Below are positions 8,236-17,491 of a DNA stretch of 64,000 nt, one piece after another. The stretch comes from an uncultured Oscillospiraceae bacterium. Lineage in GTDB: Bacteria > Bacillota > Clostridia > Oscillospirales > Oscillospiraceae. The notes beneath the pieces were generated by a model. It did not search any database, was not told the DNA's origin, and worked only from the letters and a program-made list of their open reading frames with translations. Within the stretch, counting starts at the first letter, position 1, and every line of letters begins with the position of its first letter. A program made the position numbers and the translations under genes. The DNA lies in contig CANQIO010000002.1 of the NCBI GenBank assembly GCA_947624065.1, forward strand, positions 32,239 through 96,238. Reading direction: 5' to 3'.

Positions 8236-10116
8236 TCACTGGAACAGGTCTGTCAATTTCTCCCAAAAACTTGGTTCCGCTTCCACCTGCTTCTCCTGGG
8301 GCGCCGGCGCAGGCACCTGAATGGGCGGTGTGCGGAGGACGAACTGCACGCTCTTCACGTTCACATTGTCCGCCGACACGAAGGAGACCGTCTCCCCCGT
8401 CCCGCCGGAGAAAGAGGCCAGCATCTCGTCGATCTTGTCCTGGATGCGCCCGTCGATCCCGTCGGTCCTCTCCCGCATGGCTGCGGTCCCGTCGGCCAAA
8501 GCCGCCGCGCCGGTGTCCGCCAAAGCGATCCCCTGAGCCAGGTCCGCCGCGCCGGTACCCAAGTCCCCTGCCCCGGAGGACAGCGTCTCGCCGCCGGATG
8601 CCAGGTTGGCCGCGCCGGAGGTGATGGCCCCAAAGCTGGCGTTCAGCTGATCGGCCCCGGCCGTATAGGCGCTGACGCCAGCGCTGAGGGACTGGGCCCC
8701 CGCCGCCAGGGCGTCCACCGCGCCCTGCAGCTGGGCGATGAGGGCCGCCGGGTCCGCCAACGTGACGGCCAGTGTCTGGACGGTGGTATCGAAGGCGGCG
8801 CAGTTGGTCTGCAGCTCCGCCGCGCCGGCGGACAGCTGGTCCACCGCGGCCGTCAGGCTGGGCAGGGCCGACAGGACCAGCGCATCCTGCTGCAGCACGG
8901 CAGCAGCCTCATTCAGAAGGGTCTGGGTCGCCTCGTCCGGGGCCGCCGCCGCGGCGTTCCGGAGAGAGGCGGCGGTGCTGTTGTTGGCAGCGGCCAGCTC
9001 GCTCACATCCGGGAGGCTCTGCCGGAGGGACGCCAGCCCGCTCGCCAGCTGGTCCACCGCCGCCCGGATCTGGGCGGACGCCGCGGTGAGGGAGCTCACA
9101 TCGCCGCCGGTCAGGCCGGTGCCGGCCAGCTGGCTCTGGAGCGCCTGCAGGCCCGACAGGATCTGGGCCGCGCCGGCGTTCAGCGCGGCGGACTGGCCGC
9201 TCAGCGCGGCGAGCCCGGACTGGACCGTAGCCGCGCCGGTGCTCAGGGCCTCAGCGCCCTGGGCCAGCTCCGACGCCCCGGACTGGACCGCGGCCGCGCC
9301 GGCGCGCAGAGCCTCCGCCCCGCCGGACAGCTCCGCCGTCCCCTCGGCCAGATCCGCGGCCCCGTCGTCCAGCGCCGCCACCGCGTCCATCAGCTCTTTT
9401 ACCTGGTCCATGAGCGCCCCGTCATCCACCTCTACGGACAGGTTCATGGCCACGCCATTCAGGGAAATGCCCTCCATCTCAAAGTCCGTCACCCGCGCAG
9501 TGATCTGGGTATCCAGCCCCCGGCCGGGCAGGACCGTATAGGTCAGCTGCTTGTCGCCGCCCACGTTGGCCACCGTGGCGTCCGCCGCCGTGATGTCCTC
9601 GCAGCGGTCGGTATCCAGCGTCAGGGACACCTGCAGGGCGTAATCCTCAAAGAACGTCCCCGGGCAGTCGTCGTTTTTCTCCACGGTCAGGGTGATGAGC
9701 AGTTCCCCGCTCTTTCCCGCCAGTTCCTCCGCCGTCAGCTCCGCCCCGTCCAGATAATAGCGGACCGACACCGTCCAGGGCATCGCATTTTCCGCCAGGC
9801 GGCCCTCATAATAGAGCTTTCCGGCGCCCACGCTGGCGGTGACCCGGCCGTCGGCATAGGTCAGCTCGTCGGTGGTGGTCATGTTCCGCACGGACACATA
9901 GTCCCCGTAGTCCACGATCTCCCCGGCCTGGTCCAGGGCAAAGATATTCACCACGTTGATCTGCTCCACTGCGCCGGTCCCGTCCAGACTGACGTACACC
10001 ACCTCCTCCTTGGAGGGGTTTGGCTCCGCCGCCAGCGCCGCCGGCGACAGCCACATCATCCCCGCCATCACCGTCAGGATCAGCGCGGTCAGCTTCTGGA
10101 AGCTCTTGTGTTTCAT
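8236..10116 (-). CDS. Secreted xxxLxxG heptad-repeat protein (YhgE-like repeat region)
   Basis: Signal peptide ending ALAAEP; long array of LxxGAxxLxxG heptads; ATGA-type overlap with the upstream MMPL gene. Confidence 0.8.
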   Translation of the reverse strand: MKHKSFQKLTALILTVMAGMMWLSPAALAAEPNPSKEEVVYVSLDGTGAVEQINVVNIFALDQAGEIVDYGDYVSVRNMTTTDELTYADGRVTASVGAGKLYYEGRLAENAMPWTVSVRYYLDGAELTAEELAGKSGELLITLTVEKNDDCPGTFFEDYALQVSLTLDTDRCEDITAADATVANVGGDKQLTYTVLPGRGLDTQITARVTDFEMEGISLNGVAMNLSVEVDDGALMDQVKELMDAVAALDDGAADLAEGTAELSGGAEALRAGAAAVQSGASELAQGAEALSTGAATVQSGLAALSGQSAALNAGAAQILSGLQALQSQLAGTGLTGGDVSSLTAASAQIRAAVDQLASGLASLRQSLPDVSELAAANNSTAASLRNAAAAAPDEATQTLLNEAAAVLQQDALVLSALPSLTAAVDQLSAGAAELQTNCAAFDTTVQTLAVTLADPAALIAQLQGAVDALAAGAQSLSAGVSAYTAGADQLNASFGAITSGAANLASGGETLSSGAGDLGTGAADLAQGIALADTGAAALADGTAAMRERTDGIDGRIQDKIDEMLASFSGGTGETVSFVSADNVNVKSVQFVLRTPPIQVPAPAPQEKQVEAEPSFWEKLTDLFQ

Positions 10117-12224
10117 GGTTCGATGGTCCCCTCCTCAAGAGAAGTCTGCGGCTCCTTCGCCGGGTCCTTTCCGCCCCGGCGGAGGATGAGCCGGTCAAAG
10201 GCCAATAGCAGTCCCGGCAGCACAAATATCACGATGACGACGGAGAAGATCGCGCCGCGCCCCAGCAGCAGCCCCAGCTGGGCCAGCAGCTGGTTGGTGG
10301 AGACCGCCCCCATCAGCAGTCCCACCACCGTCAGCACGCTGCCGGAGGTGAGGATGGACACCGTCACGCCGGACACGGTCCGGACCACCGCCGTTTTCCG
10401 GTCCATGCGCAGCCGATTCTCCCGGTACCGGTCCGTGAGCAGGATGGCATAGTCCACCGTGGCCCCCAGCTGGATCGCGCTGATGATCAGATAGGTGATG
10501 TAAAAGATGGGCTTGTTGGTGAAATAGGGCACCGCCAGATTCAGCCAGATGGCCGTCTCGATGCTCAGCACCAGGATCACCGGCAGCACCAGCGACCGCA
10601 TGGTCAGCAGCAGCACCAAAAACACCGCTCCGATGGCCAGCAGGTTCACCTTCACCATATCGGCCGTGACCGTATCCATCAAATCGTAGGTGCTCACGCC
10701 CTCGCCGGCCAGATAGTACGCCCCCGGATAGTACCGCTCCGCCGCGGCGCGGACGGCCTCCACCAGCGCGAAGGTCTCCTCCCCCTCATAGGGCACGTCC
10801 ACGGAGATCACCATGCGGCTGTAGTCGTCCGATTCCAGCTGGCTGAGGGTGGCCTCGTCCAGATACTCCATGGGCACCTCCGCCCCGGCGCTGTCCACAT
10901 AGGAGATGACGCCTGTCACGTGGTCCAGCCCGTGCAGATCACGGGACAGGGCCGTCTGGGTGGCCGTGTCCCCCTTGGGCACCAGCAGCACATAGGTGTC
11001 GCTCTCGCCAAAGACCTGGCGGATGGCGTCCATGTCGCTGCCCAGCTGGGTGTCCGGACCGAAGATGTGGGACGCGCCATAGTAGTAGTCGTTGGCGTTG
11101 GATGCCAGGTACACCGGCGCGATGATGAGCAAAAACAGGCACACCATGGGCACCGCCATCCGGCGGACCGCCTTGCCGAACTTATCGAAGCCGGGCATAA
11201 AGCTCCTGTGCCGGGTCTTGTCCACGGCCTTGCAGCAGCTCAGCAGCACGCTGGGCATGAACAGGAACACCGTCACCAAACTGATGGCCACGCCCTTGGC
11301 CAGGGCCAGGCCCAGGTCCGGCCCGATGCGGAACCGCATCAGCGCCAGCGCCACGAACCCGATCACCGTGGTCAGCCCGCTGGACACAATGGACGAGGCG
11401 GACAGGCACAGGGCGTTCACCATGGCCTCCTCCCGGTCGTCGGTGCGCAGGCGGCACTCGTCGAACCGGTGGATCAAAAACACCGAGTAGTCCAGCGACA
11501 CCGCCAGCTGCAAAATGTTCCCCGCGGCGTTGGTGACGAAGGAGATCTCCCCAAAGATCAGGTTGGTGCCGGCGTTGATGACCACCGCCACGCCCAGGCC
11601 GCCCAGCACCAGCACCGGCTCCAGCCAGGAGGTCATGGTCAGCAGCAACACCACCAGCGCGAAGGCGATGCCGCCGACGGCGATGACATGGATCTCCGCC
11701 AGCGTGCTAGTGGTGGCCACCGCCGTGGACACCGCGCTTCCGCTCATGGCGGCGCTGTCCCCTACGATGGCCCGGATGGCCGGGATGGCGTCGATGCAGC
11801 GCTCCTCGTCCACCGTCACGGACAGCAGCGCCGTTCCGTCCCTGTAATAGGTCTTAAGCACCGCGCTGTCCACCGTCGCCAGGGGCACCGTCACGTCGAC
11901 CGCGTCGTCCAGCCACGTCACGTCCAGCACCCCGTCCACGGCGGCGATGCTCCTCTTATATTCCAGCGCCTGGGGCACCGTCACGTCCGGGATCATCACC
12001 CGCGCGTTGGGGATGCCGCCGCCGAATTCGTCCGCCATGACGTTCACGGCCACGGTAGAGGGACTGTCCGGCGGCAGATAGTCGTTCATGTCATAGTTCA
12101 CCGCCACCATGCTCCAGGCCCCCAGGCACACTATGAACCCCAGGGCAAACAGCGCCATGATCCACCGCCTGCGGCGGACCACGCCGGTGAAAAATCCTCT
12201 CATGCCGCTCCCCCTCTCTTTCAC
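10113..12224 (-). CDS. MMPL/RND-superfamily transporter
   Basis: 703 aa, two sets of TM segments; LDYSVFLIHRFDE and VDYAILLTDRYRENR motifs. Confidence 0.9.
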   Translation of the reverse strand: MKERGSGMRGFFTGVVRRRRWIMALFALGFIVCLGAWSMVAVNYDMNDYLPPDSPSTVAVNVMADEFGGGIPNARVMIPDVTVPQALEYKRSIAAVDGVLDVTWLDDAVDVTVPLATVDSAVLKTYYRDGTALLSVTVDEERCIDAIPAIRAIVGDSAAMSGSAVSTAVATTSTLAEIHVIAVGGIAFALVVLLLTMTSWLEPVLVLGGLGVAVVINAGTNLIFGEISFVTNAAGNILQLAVSLDYSVFLIHRFDECRLRTDDREEAMVNALCLSASSIVSSGLTTVIGFVALALMRFRIGPDLGLALAKGVAISLVTVFLFMPSVLLSCCKAVDKTRHRSFMPGFDKFGKAVRRMAVPMVCLFLLIIAPVYLASNANDYYYGASHIFGPDTQLGSDMDAIRQVFGESDTYVLLVPKGDTATQTALSRDLHGLDHVTGVISYVDSAGAEVPMEYLDEATLSQLESDDYSRMVISVDVPYEGEETFALVEAVRAAAERYYPGAYYLAGEGVSTYDLMDTVTADMVKVNLLAIGAVFLVLLLTMRSLVLPVILVLSIETAIWLNLAVPYFTNKPIFYITYLIISAIQLGATVDYAILLTDRYRENRLRMDRKTAVVRTVSGVTVSILTSGSVLTVVGLLMGAVSTNQLLAQLGLLLGRGAIFSVVIVIFVLPGLLLAFDRLILRRGGKDPAKEPQTSLEEGTIEP

Positions 12225-12285
12225 GGTCTATCATTATAATCCCTATCGCGCCGGTGGAAAATGGGCAATATGCCCCCACTTGTGT

Positions 12286-12322
12286 AATTACCGGACAAAA
12301 TAGTCCATTTTGTCCGGTAATT
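12286..12322. promoter_or_regulatory. Perfect inverted repeat, candidate TetR operator
   Basis: AATTACCGGACAAAAT-AGTCC-ATTTTGTCCGGTAATT: 16-bp arms, 5-bp spacer, between divergent MMPL and TetR genes. Confidence 0.8.
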
Positions 12323-12386
12323 CTATTGACGCCGCCCGGAACCGGCCGTATAATAATGACCAACTCCCAGGAAAGGCGGCGGACAG

Positions 12387-12974
12387 ATGAAACACGAGGA
12401 GATATCTCTGACCACCAAGCGGGCGCTGGCCGCGGCGCTGAAGGACGCCATGGCCCGCAAGCCCCTGCAGAAGATCACCGTCACGGAGCTGATCCAGGCG
12501 GCAGACGTGAACCGAAAGACCTTCTATTACCACTTCTCCGACATCTACGAGCTGCTGAAATGGACGCTGGAGGAGGAAGCGCTGGACGAGGTGAAGCATT
12601 ATGACCTGCTGCGGGACTATGAGCGGGCCATCGCCTTCATCATGGACTACGTCGAGCGCAACGACTATATCATCACCTGCGCCTGGGACGCCATGGGCCA
12701 GGACGGGCTGAAGCGGTTTTTCCGGGTGGATTTCCAGGACATCGTGGTGGACCTGATCGCCAGCGCCGAGCGCCGGACCGGCGTCACGCTGGAGGCGGAT
12801 TACCGCGCCTTCCTCACCCAGTTCTACATCGAGGCCCTGTCGGGGATGCTGATCCAGTGGATACAGCACCGGGAGTCCTACGACCGGGACCGGGTGGCCG
12901 GATTCACCATCCGCATCATCCGGGACTCTCTGCTGGGCATTTTGCGCGTCGATCCCCCGCGCGCCGCCCCATGA
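12387..12974 (+). CDS. TetR/AcrR family transcriptional regulator
   Basis: N-terminal HTH TELIQAADVNRKTFYYHFSDIYELLKWTLEEE. Confidence 0.9.
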   Translation: MKHEEISLTTKRALAAALKDAMARKPLQKITVTELIQAADVNRKTFYYHFSDIYELLKWTLEEEALDEVKHYDLLRDYERAIAFIMDYVERNDYIITCAWDAMGQDGLKRFFRVDFQDIVVDLIASAERRTGVTLEADYRAFLTQFYIEALSGMLIQWIQHRESYDRDRVAGFTIRIIRDSLLGILRVDPPRAAP

Positions 12975-13003
12975 GAGGCAAATGCGTCCCCACAGCGCAC
13001 ACA

Positions 13004-13039
13004 GGCCGCGCCGCAAGCTGAAAAGCTCGCGGCGCGGCC
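13004..13039. terminator. Strong GC hairpin between convergent tetR-like gene and thyA
   Basis: GGCCGCGCCGC-aAGCTgaaaAGCTc-GCGGCGCGGCC; no clear T-run. Confidence 0.5.
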
Positions 13040-13059
13040 TTGGCATTGGTATAAAAGTC

Positions 13060-13890
13060 TCACACGGCGATGGGGATCTTCTTGTCGAAGGCCGCCGGGG
13101 CATAGCCCTCCAGGCGGAAGCTGTCCCGTGTGAACTGATAGAAATCGGTGATCTCCGGGTCCATGAAAAACTGCGGCGCCGGGGACTGGGGATTCTGGAT
13201 GATCTCCCGGATCAGTGGCACATGCCGGTCATAGATGTGGCAGTCGGCGATCACATGCACCAGCTCTCCCGCCACCAGGCCGGAGACCTGGGCCATCATG
13301 TGCACCAGCACGGCGTACTGCACCACGTTCCAGTTGTTGGCCGCCAGCATATCCTGGCTGCGCTGGTTCAAAATGGCGTTGAGCACGTTGCCGGACACGT
13401 TGAAGGTCATGGAATAGGCACAGGGGTACAGCCCCATGGCGTGCAGATCCTCGAAGTTGAAGATGTTGGTGAGGATGCGCCGGGAGGCGGGGGTGTGCTT
13501 CAGCTCATAGAGCACCCGGTCCACCTGGTCGAACATGCCCTCGGGGTAGATGTGCTTCAGCCCCAGCTGATAGCCGTAGGCCTTGCCGATGGAGCCGTTT
13601 TCATCTGCCCACTGGTCCCAGACGTGGCTGTTCAGATCGTGGATGTTGTTGGACTTTTTCTGCCAGATCCACAGCATCTCGTCCACCGCGCTCTTCCAAT
13701 AGGTCCGGCGGATGGTCAGGATGGGGAACTCCTTTCGCAGGTCGTAGCGGTTGATGATCCCGAACTTCTTCACGGTATGGGCGGGCGCGCCGTCCTCCCA
13801 ATGGGGGCGCACCTGCTGGTTCGTGTCCCACACCCCGTTGTCCAGGATGTCATGGCAGTTCTGGATAAATACCTGATCAGCATAACTCAT
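13060..13890 (-). CDS. thyA: Thymidylate synthase
   Basis: RKEFPILTIRRTYWKSAVDEMLWIWQ; YPCAYSMTFNVSGNVLNAILNQRSQDMLAANNWN; ADCHIYDRH. Confidence 0.92.
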   Translation of the reverse strand: MSYADQVFIQNCHDILDNGVWDTNQQVRPHWEDGAPAHTVKKFGIINRYDLRKEFPILTIRRTYWKSAVDEMLWIWQKKSNNIHDLNSHVWDQWADENGSIGKAYGYQLGLKHIYPEGMFDQVDRVLYELKHTPASRRILTNIFNFEDLHAMGLYPCAYSMTFNVSGNVLNAILNQRSQDMLAANNWNVVQYAVLVHMMAQVSGLVAGELVHVIADCHIYDRHVPLIREIIQNPQSPAPQFFMDPEITDFYQFTRDSFRLEGYAPAAFDKKIPIAV

Positions 13891-13978
13891 GGGCGTCCTC
13901 CTTATCCCGCTGGGCGTGTCGAATTTGCTCCCAGTATACACGTCTTTGCCGCCGGGCGCAAGGAAAACCGCTGTCCGC

Positions 13979-15205
13979 TCAGCCTCCGAACACGCTCAGC
14001 AGGAAGCCCGCCGCGATGGCGGAGCCGATGACGCCGGCCACATTGGGGCCCATGGCGTGCATCAGCAGATAATTGGTCTTGTTGTACTTCCGACCCACGT
14101 CCTGACTCACCCGTGCCGCCATGGGCACCGCGGACACGCCCGCCGACCCGATCAGCGGGTTGATCTTCCCACCGCTGGTCCGGTACATGATCCGCCCGCC
14201 GATGAGCCCGCCGGCGGTGGAGATGGCGAACGCGATGAGGCCCAGGATGATGATCTTGATGGTGTTCAGGCTCAAAAACCGCTCCGCCACCATGGTCGCG
14301 CCTACAGAAGTGGCCAGGAAGATGGTCACCGTGTTCATCAGCGCGTTCTGCACCGTGTCGCTGAGCCGGTCCGTCACCCCGCACTCACGCAGCAGGTTGC
14401 CGAACATCAGGCACCCGATCAGCGGCGCCGTGGACGGCAGCAGCAATATCACGAACGCGCTCACCGCGATGGGGAAGATGATCTTCTCGGTCTTGGACAC
14501 CTCCCGCCGCTGCTCCATCTTCACCTGCCGCATAGCCGGCGTGGTCATGAACTTCATGATAGGCGGCTGGATCATGGGGATCAGCGCCATATAGGAGTAG
14601 GCCGAGATGGCGATGGGACCCAATAGCTGCGGCGCCAGCATGGCCGTCAGCAGCAGCGCCGTGGGGCCGTCCGCCCCGCCGATGATGCCGATGGAAGCCG
14701 CCTCCGGGCCCGTGAATCCCAGCATGACCGCCCCGAAGAACGCCACGAACACGCCCAGCTGGGCCGCCGCGCCAAGAAGCAGGCTCTTGGGGTAGGCCAG
14801 CAGCGGGCCGAAATCCGTCATGGCCCCAACCCCCAGGAAGATCAGCGAGGGATAGAGCCCCACCTTCACGCCGATGTAGAAGATGTCTAAGAGCCCGCCC
14901 TCATGCAGCACCGTGGTGAAGGTCAGGTGCTCGATGACCTCCCCCGCCTCGGTGGTATAGGGCGTCCCCGCCACATAGGCGTCCCACATGTCCAGATGAT
15001 ACATCCCCGCCCCGGGGAGGTTGGTGAGAAGGCATCCAAAGGCGATGCCCACCAGCAGCAGCGGCTCGAACTTCTTCACGATCCCCAGGTACAGCAGTAC
15101 GCAGGAGATGGCGATCATGATGAGGTTCTTCCAGCCCCCCGCCGCCAGGAACCCGGCAAAGCCCGACTCCGACGCCAGCTTGCCAAGTGTTTCCAGTATG
15201 TTCAT
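13979..15205 (-). CDS. Sodium ion-translocating decarboxylase, beta subunit
   Basis: GFTGPEAASIGIIGGADGPTALLLTAMLAPQLLGPIAISAYSYMALIPMIQPPIMK. Confidence 0.93.
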   Translation of the reverse strand: MNILETLGKLASESGFAGFLAAGGWKNLIMIAISCVLLYLGIVKKFEPLLLVGIAFGCLLTNLPGAGMYHLDMWDAYVAGTPYTTEAGEVIEHLTFTTVLHEGGLLDIFYIGVKVGLYPSLIFLGVGAMTDFGPLLAYPKSLLLGAAAQLGVFVAFFGAVMLGFTGPEAASIGIIGGADGPTALLLTAMLAPQLLGPIAISAYSYMALIPMIQPPIMKFMTTPAMRQVKMEQRREVSKTEKIIFPIAVSAFVILLLPSTAPLIGCLMFGNLLRECGVTDRLSDTVQNALMNTVTIFLATSVGATMVAERFLSLNTIKIIILGLIAFAISTAGGLIGGRIMYRTSGGKINPLIGSAGVSAVPMAARVSQDVGRKYNKTNYLLMHAMGPNVAGVIGSAIAAGFLLSVFGG

Positions 15206-15215
15206 GCCGCCCTCC

Positions 15216-15620
15216 TCACGCGATGACCGCCAGGACAGCGCCGGTCTCCACCACAGCGCCCTTGCTCACCAGGATCTGGGCCACAGCGCCGGCCTTGGGC
15301 GCGACGATCTCGTTCTCCATCTTCATGGCCTCCAGGATCATCACCACCTCGCCCTCCTTCACCTGCTGCCCCTGGCTCACCAGGATCTTCAGGATGTTGC
15401 CGGGCATGGGGGCCGTCACCGGCTCGCCCGCCGCCACCGCCTGGGCAGGCGCTGCCGCAGGCGCAGCCGCGGGAGCCGCGGCCACAACAGGAGCCGCAGC
15501 CGCGACGGGCGCTGCCGCCGGCGCGGGCGCATACGCCTCGTACTCGTCCACCAGCATGGCCTTGTCCTCGTCCACCTCGACCTCGTAGGTCCGGCCGTTC
15601 AATGTCACCTTATATTTCAT
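15216..15620 (-). CDS. Biotin carboxyl carrier protein of the decarboxylase (Ala/Pro linker)
   Basis: EAMKMENEI biotinylation motif; Ala/Pro-rich linker. Confidence 0.93.
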   Translation of the reverse strand: MKYKVTLNGRTYEVEVDEDKAMLVDEYEAYAPAPAAAPVAAAAPVVAAAPAAAPAAAPAQAVAAGEPVTAPMPGNILKILVSQGQQVKEGEVVMILEAMKMENEIVAPKAGAVAQILVSKGAVVETGAVLAVIA

Positions 15621-15988
15621 TTCTCTTTGACCTCCTTGATAGAGCGGAACCGCAGTTCGTTGATGGGCTTGCCCAGCTTGTGGGCCACGATGGCCATGAT
15701 GAGCGCCGCGTCCTTCGGGTCCGTGTCGTAGAGCTTCAGCTCCCCGGCCGTACCCTTGGCCGCCGGCTTCTCTACGGGCGCGGCAGGTGCGGGCGCGGGC
15801 TCCGGAGCCGCTGTGGCCGCGGCCTTGGCCGCCGCCTTGGCCTGGCTGTTCATCATGACCTTGCCCATGACGGTCACCACCACCAGCAGCATGCAGATCC
15901 CCAAAAACACCACCGCGTAGCCCATCACCGCCACCAGCGCACCCGTTCCTATGCTGGGGTGCAGCAGCGTTTCACTTATCCCTGTCAT
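15617..15988 (-). CDS. OadG-family gamma subunit
   Basis: Single N-terminal TM then Ala/Pro linker; between alpha and biotin-carrier genes. Confidence 0.8.
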   Translation of the reverse strand: MTGISETLLHPSIGTGALVAVMGYAVVFLGICMLLVVVTVMGKVMMNSQAKAAAKAAATAAPEPAPAPAAPVEKPAAKGTAGELKLYDTDPKDAALIMAIVAHKLGKPINELRFRSIKEVKEK

Positions 15989-15991
15989 GGC

Positions 15992-17371
15992 TCACATCTC
16001 CTCGATGGTGTATTTGACCACCTTTTCCTCGTCCGCCTGCCGCTTCTCGAAAAACGCCTCCGCCAGCTGCGGGAACGCGATGTAGCTGAGCACGTCCTCG
16101 TCGCTCCGGGCCGTGTCGCCCAGCTGGGCCTTGGTCTTTTCAAACGCGGGCTCCAGCGTGTCGGCGTACCGCCCCTCCAGGGGCTTTTCGTCCCCAAGGA
16201 TCAGCTTCTGCACCGCCGGGTCGATGGGCGCGGGCGTCTTGCCATACTCGCCCCGGCAATAGGCCTTCACCTCGTTGGACACCTTCTTATACCGCTCGCC
16301 CTGCAGCACATTGGTCACCGCCTGCACCCCCACCATCTGCGAGGTCGGCGTCACCAGCGGCGGATACCCCAGGTCCTTCCGCACCCGCGGCGTCTCCGCC
16401 AGCGCCTCGTCCAGCCGGTCCAGCGCGTTCATGGTCTTCAGCTGGCTGAGAAGGTTGGAGAGCATCCCGCCCGGCACCTGATAGGTCAGGCACTGGGTGT
16501 CCGTGGCCATGGATTTCGGCATCAGCGTCCCGTCCGCGATGAAGCCGTCCCGCACGGGCTTGAAGTAGTCCGCCACCTCTTTCAGCACCGCCTCGTCCAG
16601 GTCCACCTGGTACCCCAGCTGCTTGAGCGCGTATGCCAGCGTATCCGTGGACGCCTGGCTGGTGCCCCCGGAGAAGGGCGGCGTCGCCGTGTCGATGATG
16701 TCCGCGCCCGCCTCCACGGATTTCAGCAGCGTCATAAACGCCAGGCCGGTGGTGCAGTGGGTGTGCACGTCCACCGGCAGGTCCACCGCGTCCTTGATGG
16801 CGCTGACCAGGTCGTATGCCTCCTGGGGGCCCATGATGCCGGCCATGTCCTTGATGCAAATGGAGGTGCAGCCCATAGAGGCCAGCTGTTTTACGAGGTT
16901 TACATAATTCTTCAAGGTATGTACCGGCGAGGTGGTATAGCTGATGGCGCCGGAGGCCGTCGCCCCGCACTTCACCGTCTCCTCAACGGCCACCTTCAGG
17001 TTGTCCGGGTCATTGAGGGCGTCAAAGATGCGGATGATGTCGATGCCGTTTTTCACCGCGTGCTGCACGAACTTGCGCACCACGTCGTCCGGATAGTGCT
17101 TATAGCCGAGAATGTTCTGGCCCCGGAGCAGCATTTGGAGCTTGGTATGGGGCATTTTCGCCCGGATCTTCCGCAGCCGCTCCCACGGGTCCTCGTTCAG
17201 ATACCGCAGGCACACGTCGAAGGTGGCGCCGCCCCAGCACTCCACCGCGTAATAACCCGCCCTGTCCATGGTCTCCAGGATGGGCTCAAACTTCGAATAC
17301 GGCAGCCGCGTCGCCATGAGCGACTGGTTCGCGTCCCGCAGCACCGTCTCCACAAATTGCACACGCTGCAT
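15992..17371 (-). CDS. Carboxyltransferase (oxaloacetate decarboxylase alpha / pyruvate carboxylase subunit B-like)
   Basis: ETVLRDANQSLMATR; ECWGGATFDVCLRYLNEDPWERL; DIIRIFDALND; VHTHCTTG. Confidence 0.93.
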   Translation of the reverse strand: MQRVQFVETVLRDANQSLMATRLPYSKFEPILETMDRAGYYAVECWGGATFDVCLRYLNEDPWERLRKIRAKMPHTKLQMLLRGQNILGYKHYPDDVVRKFVQHAVKNGIDIIRIFDALNDPDNLKVAVEETVKCGATASGAISYTTSPVHTLKNYVNLVKQLASMGCTSICIKDMAGIMGPQEAYDLVSAIKDAVDLPVDVHTHCTTGLAFMTLLKSVEAGADIIDTATPPFSGGTSQASTDTLAYALKQLGYQVDLDEAVLKEVADYFKPVRDGFIADGTLMPKSMATDTQCLTYQVPGGMLSNLLSQLKTMNALDRLDEALAETPRVRKDLGYPPLVTPTSQMVGVQAVTNVLQGERYKKVSNEVKAYCRGEYGKTPAPIDPAVQKLILGDEKPLEGRYADTLEPAFEKTKAQLGDTARSDEDVLSYIAFPQLAEAFFEKRQADEEKVVKYTIEEM

Positions 17372-17491
17372 ATCGTCTACCTCCTAAAACCGAGCATTAG
17401 TCCACTACCGTAAATTATATACAATTCCAGCCAAATGTCAACGGCTGGGACCATGCAAAAAGACGGCGCTCACGCGTCGTCTCTCCAATAT

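Noticed and set aside
8520-9400. Possible DNA tandem repeat or CRISPR-like array
   Set aside because: Repetition reflects protein-level xxxLxxG heptads with degenerate codons; no constant repeat-spacer structure.
7336-10452. 1038-aa plus-strand ORF across DegV and the heptad-repeat gene
   Set aside because: Spans two well-supported minus-strand genes; low-complexity shadow translation.
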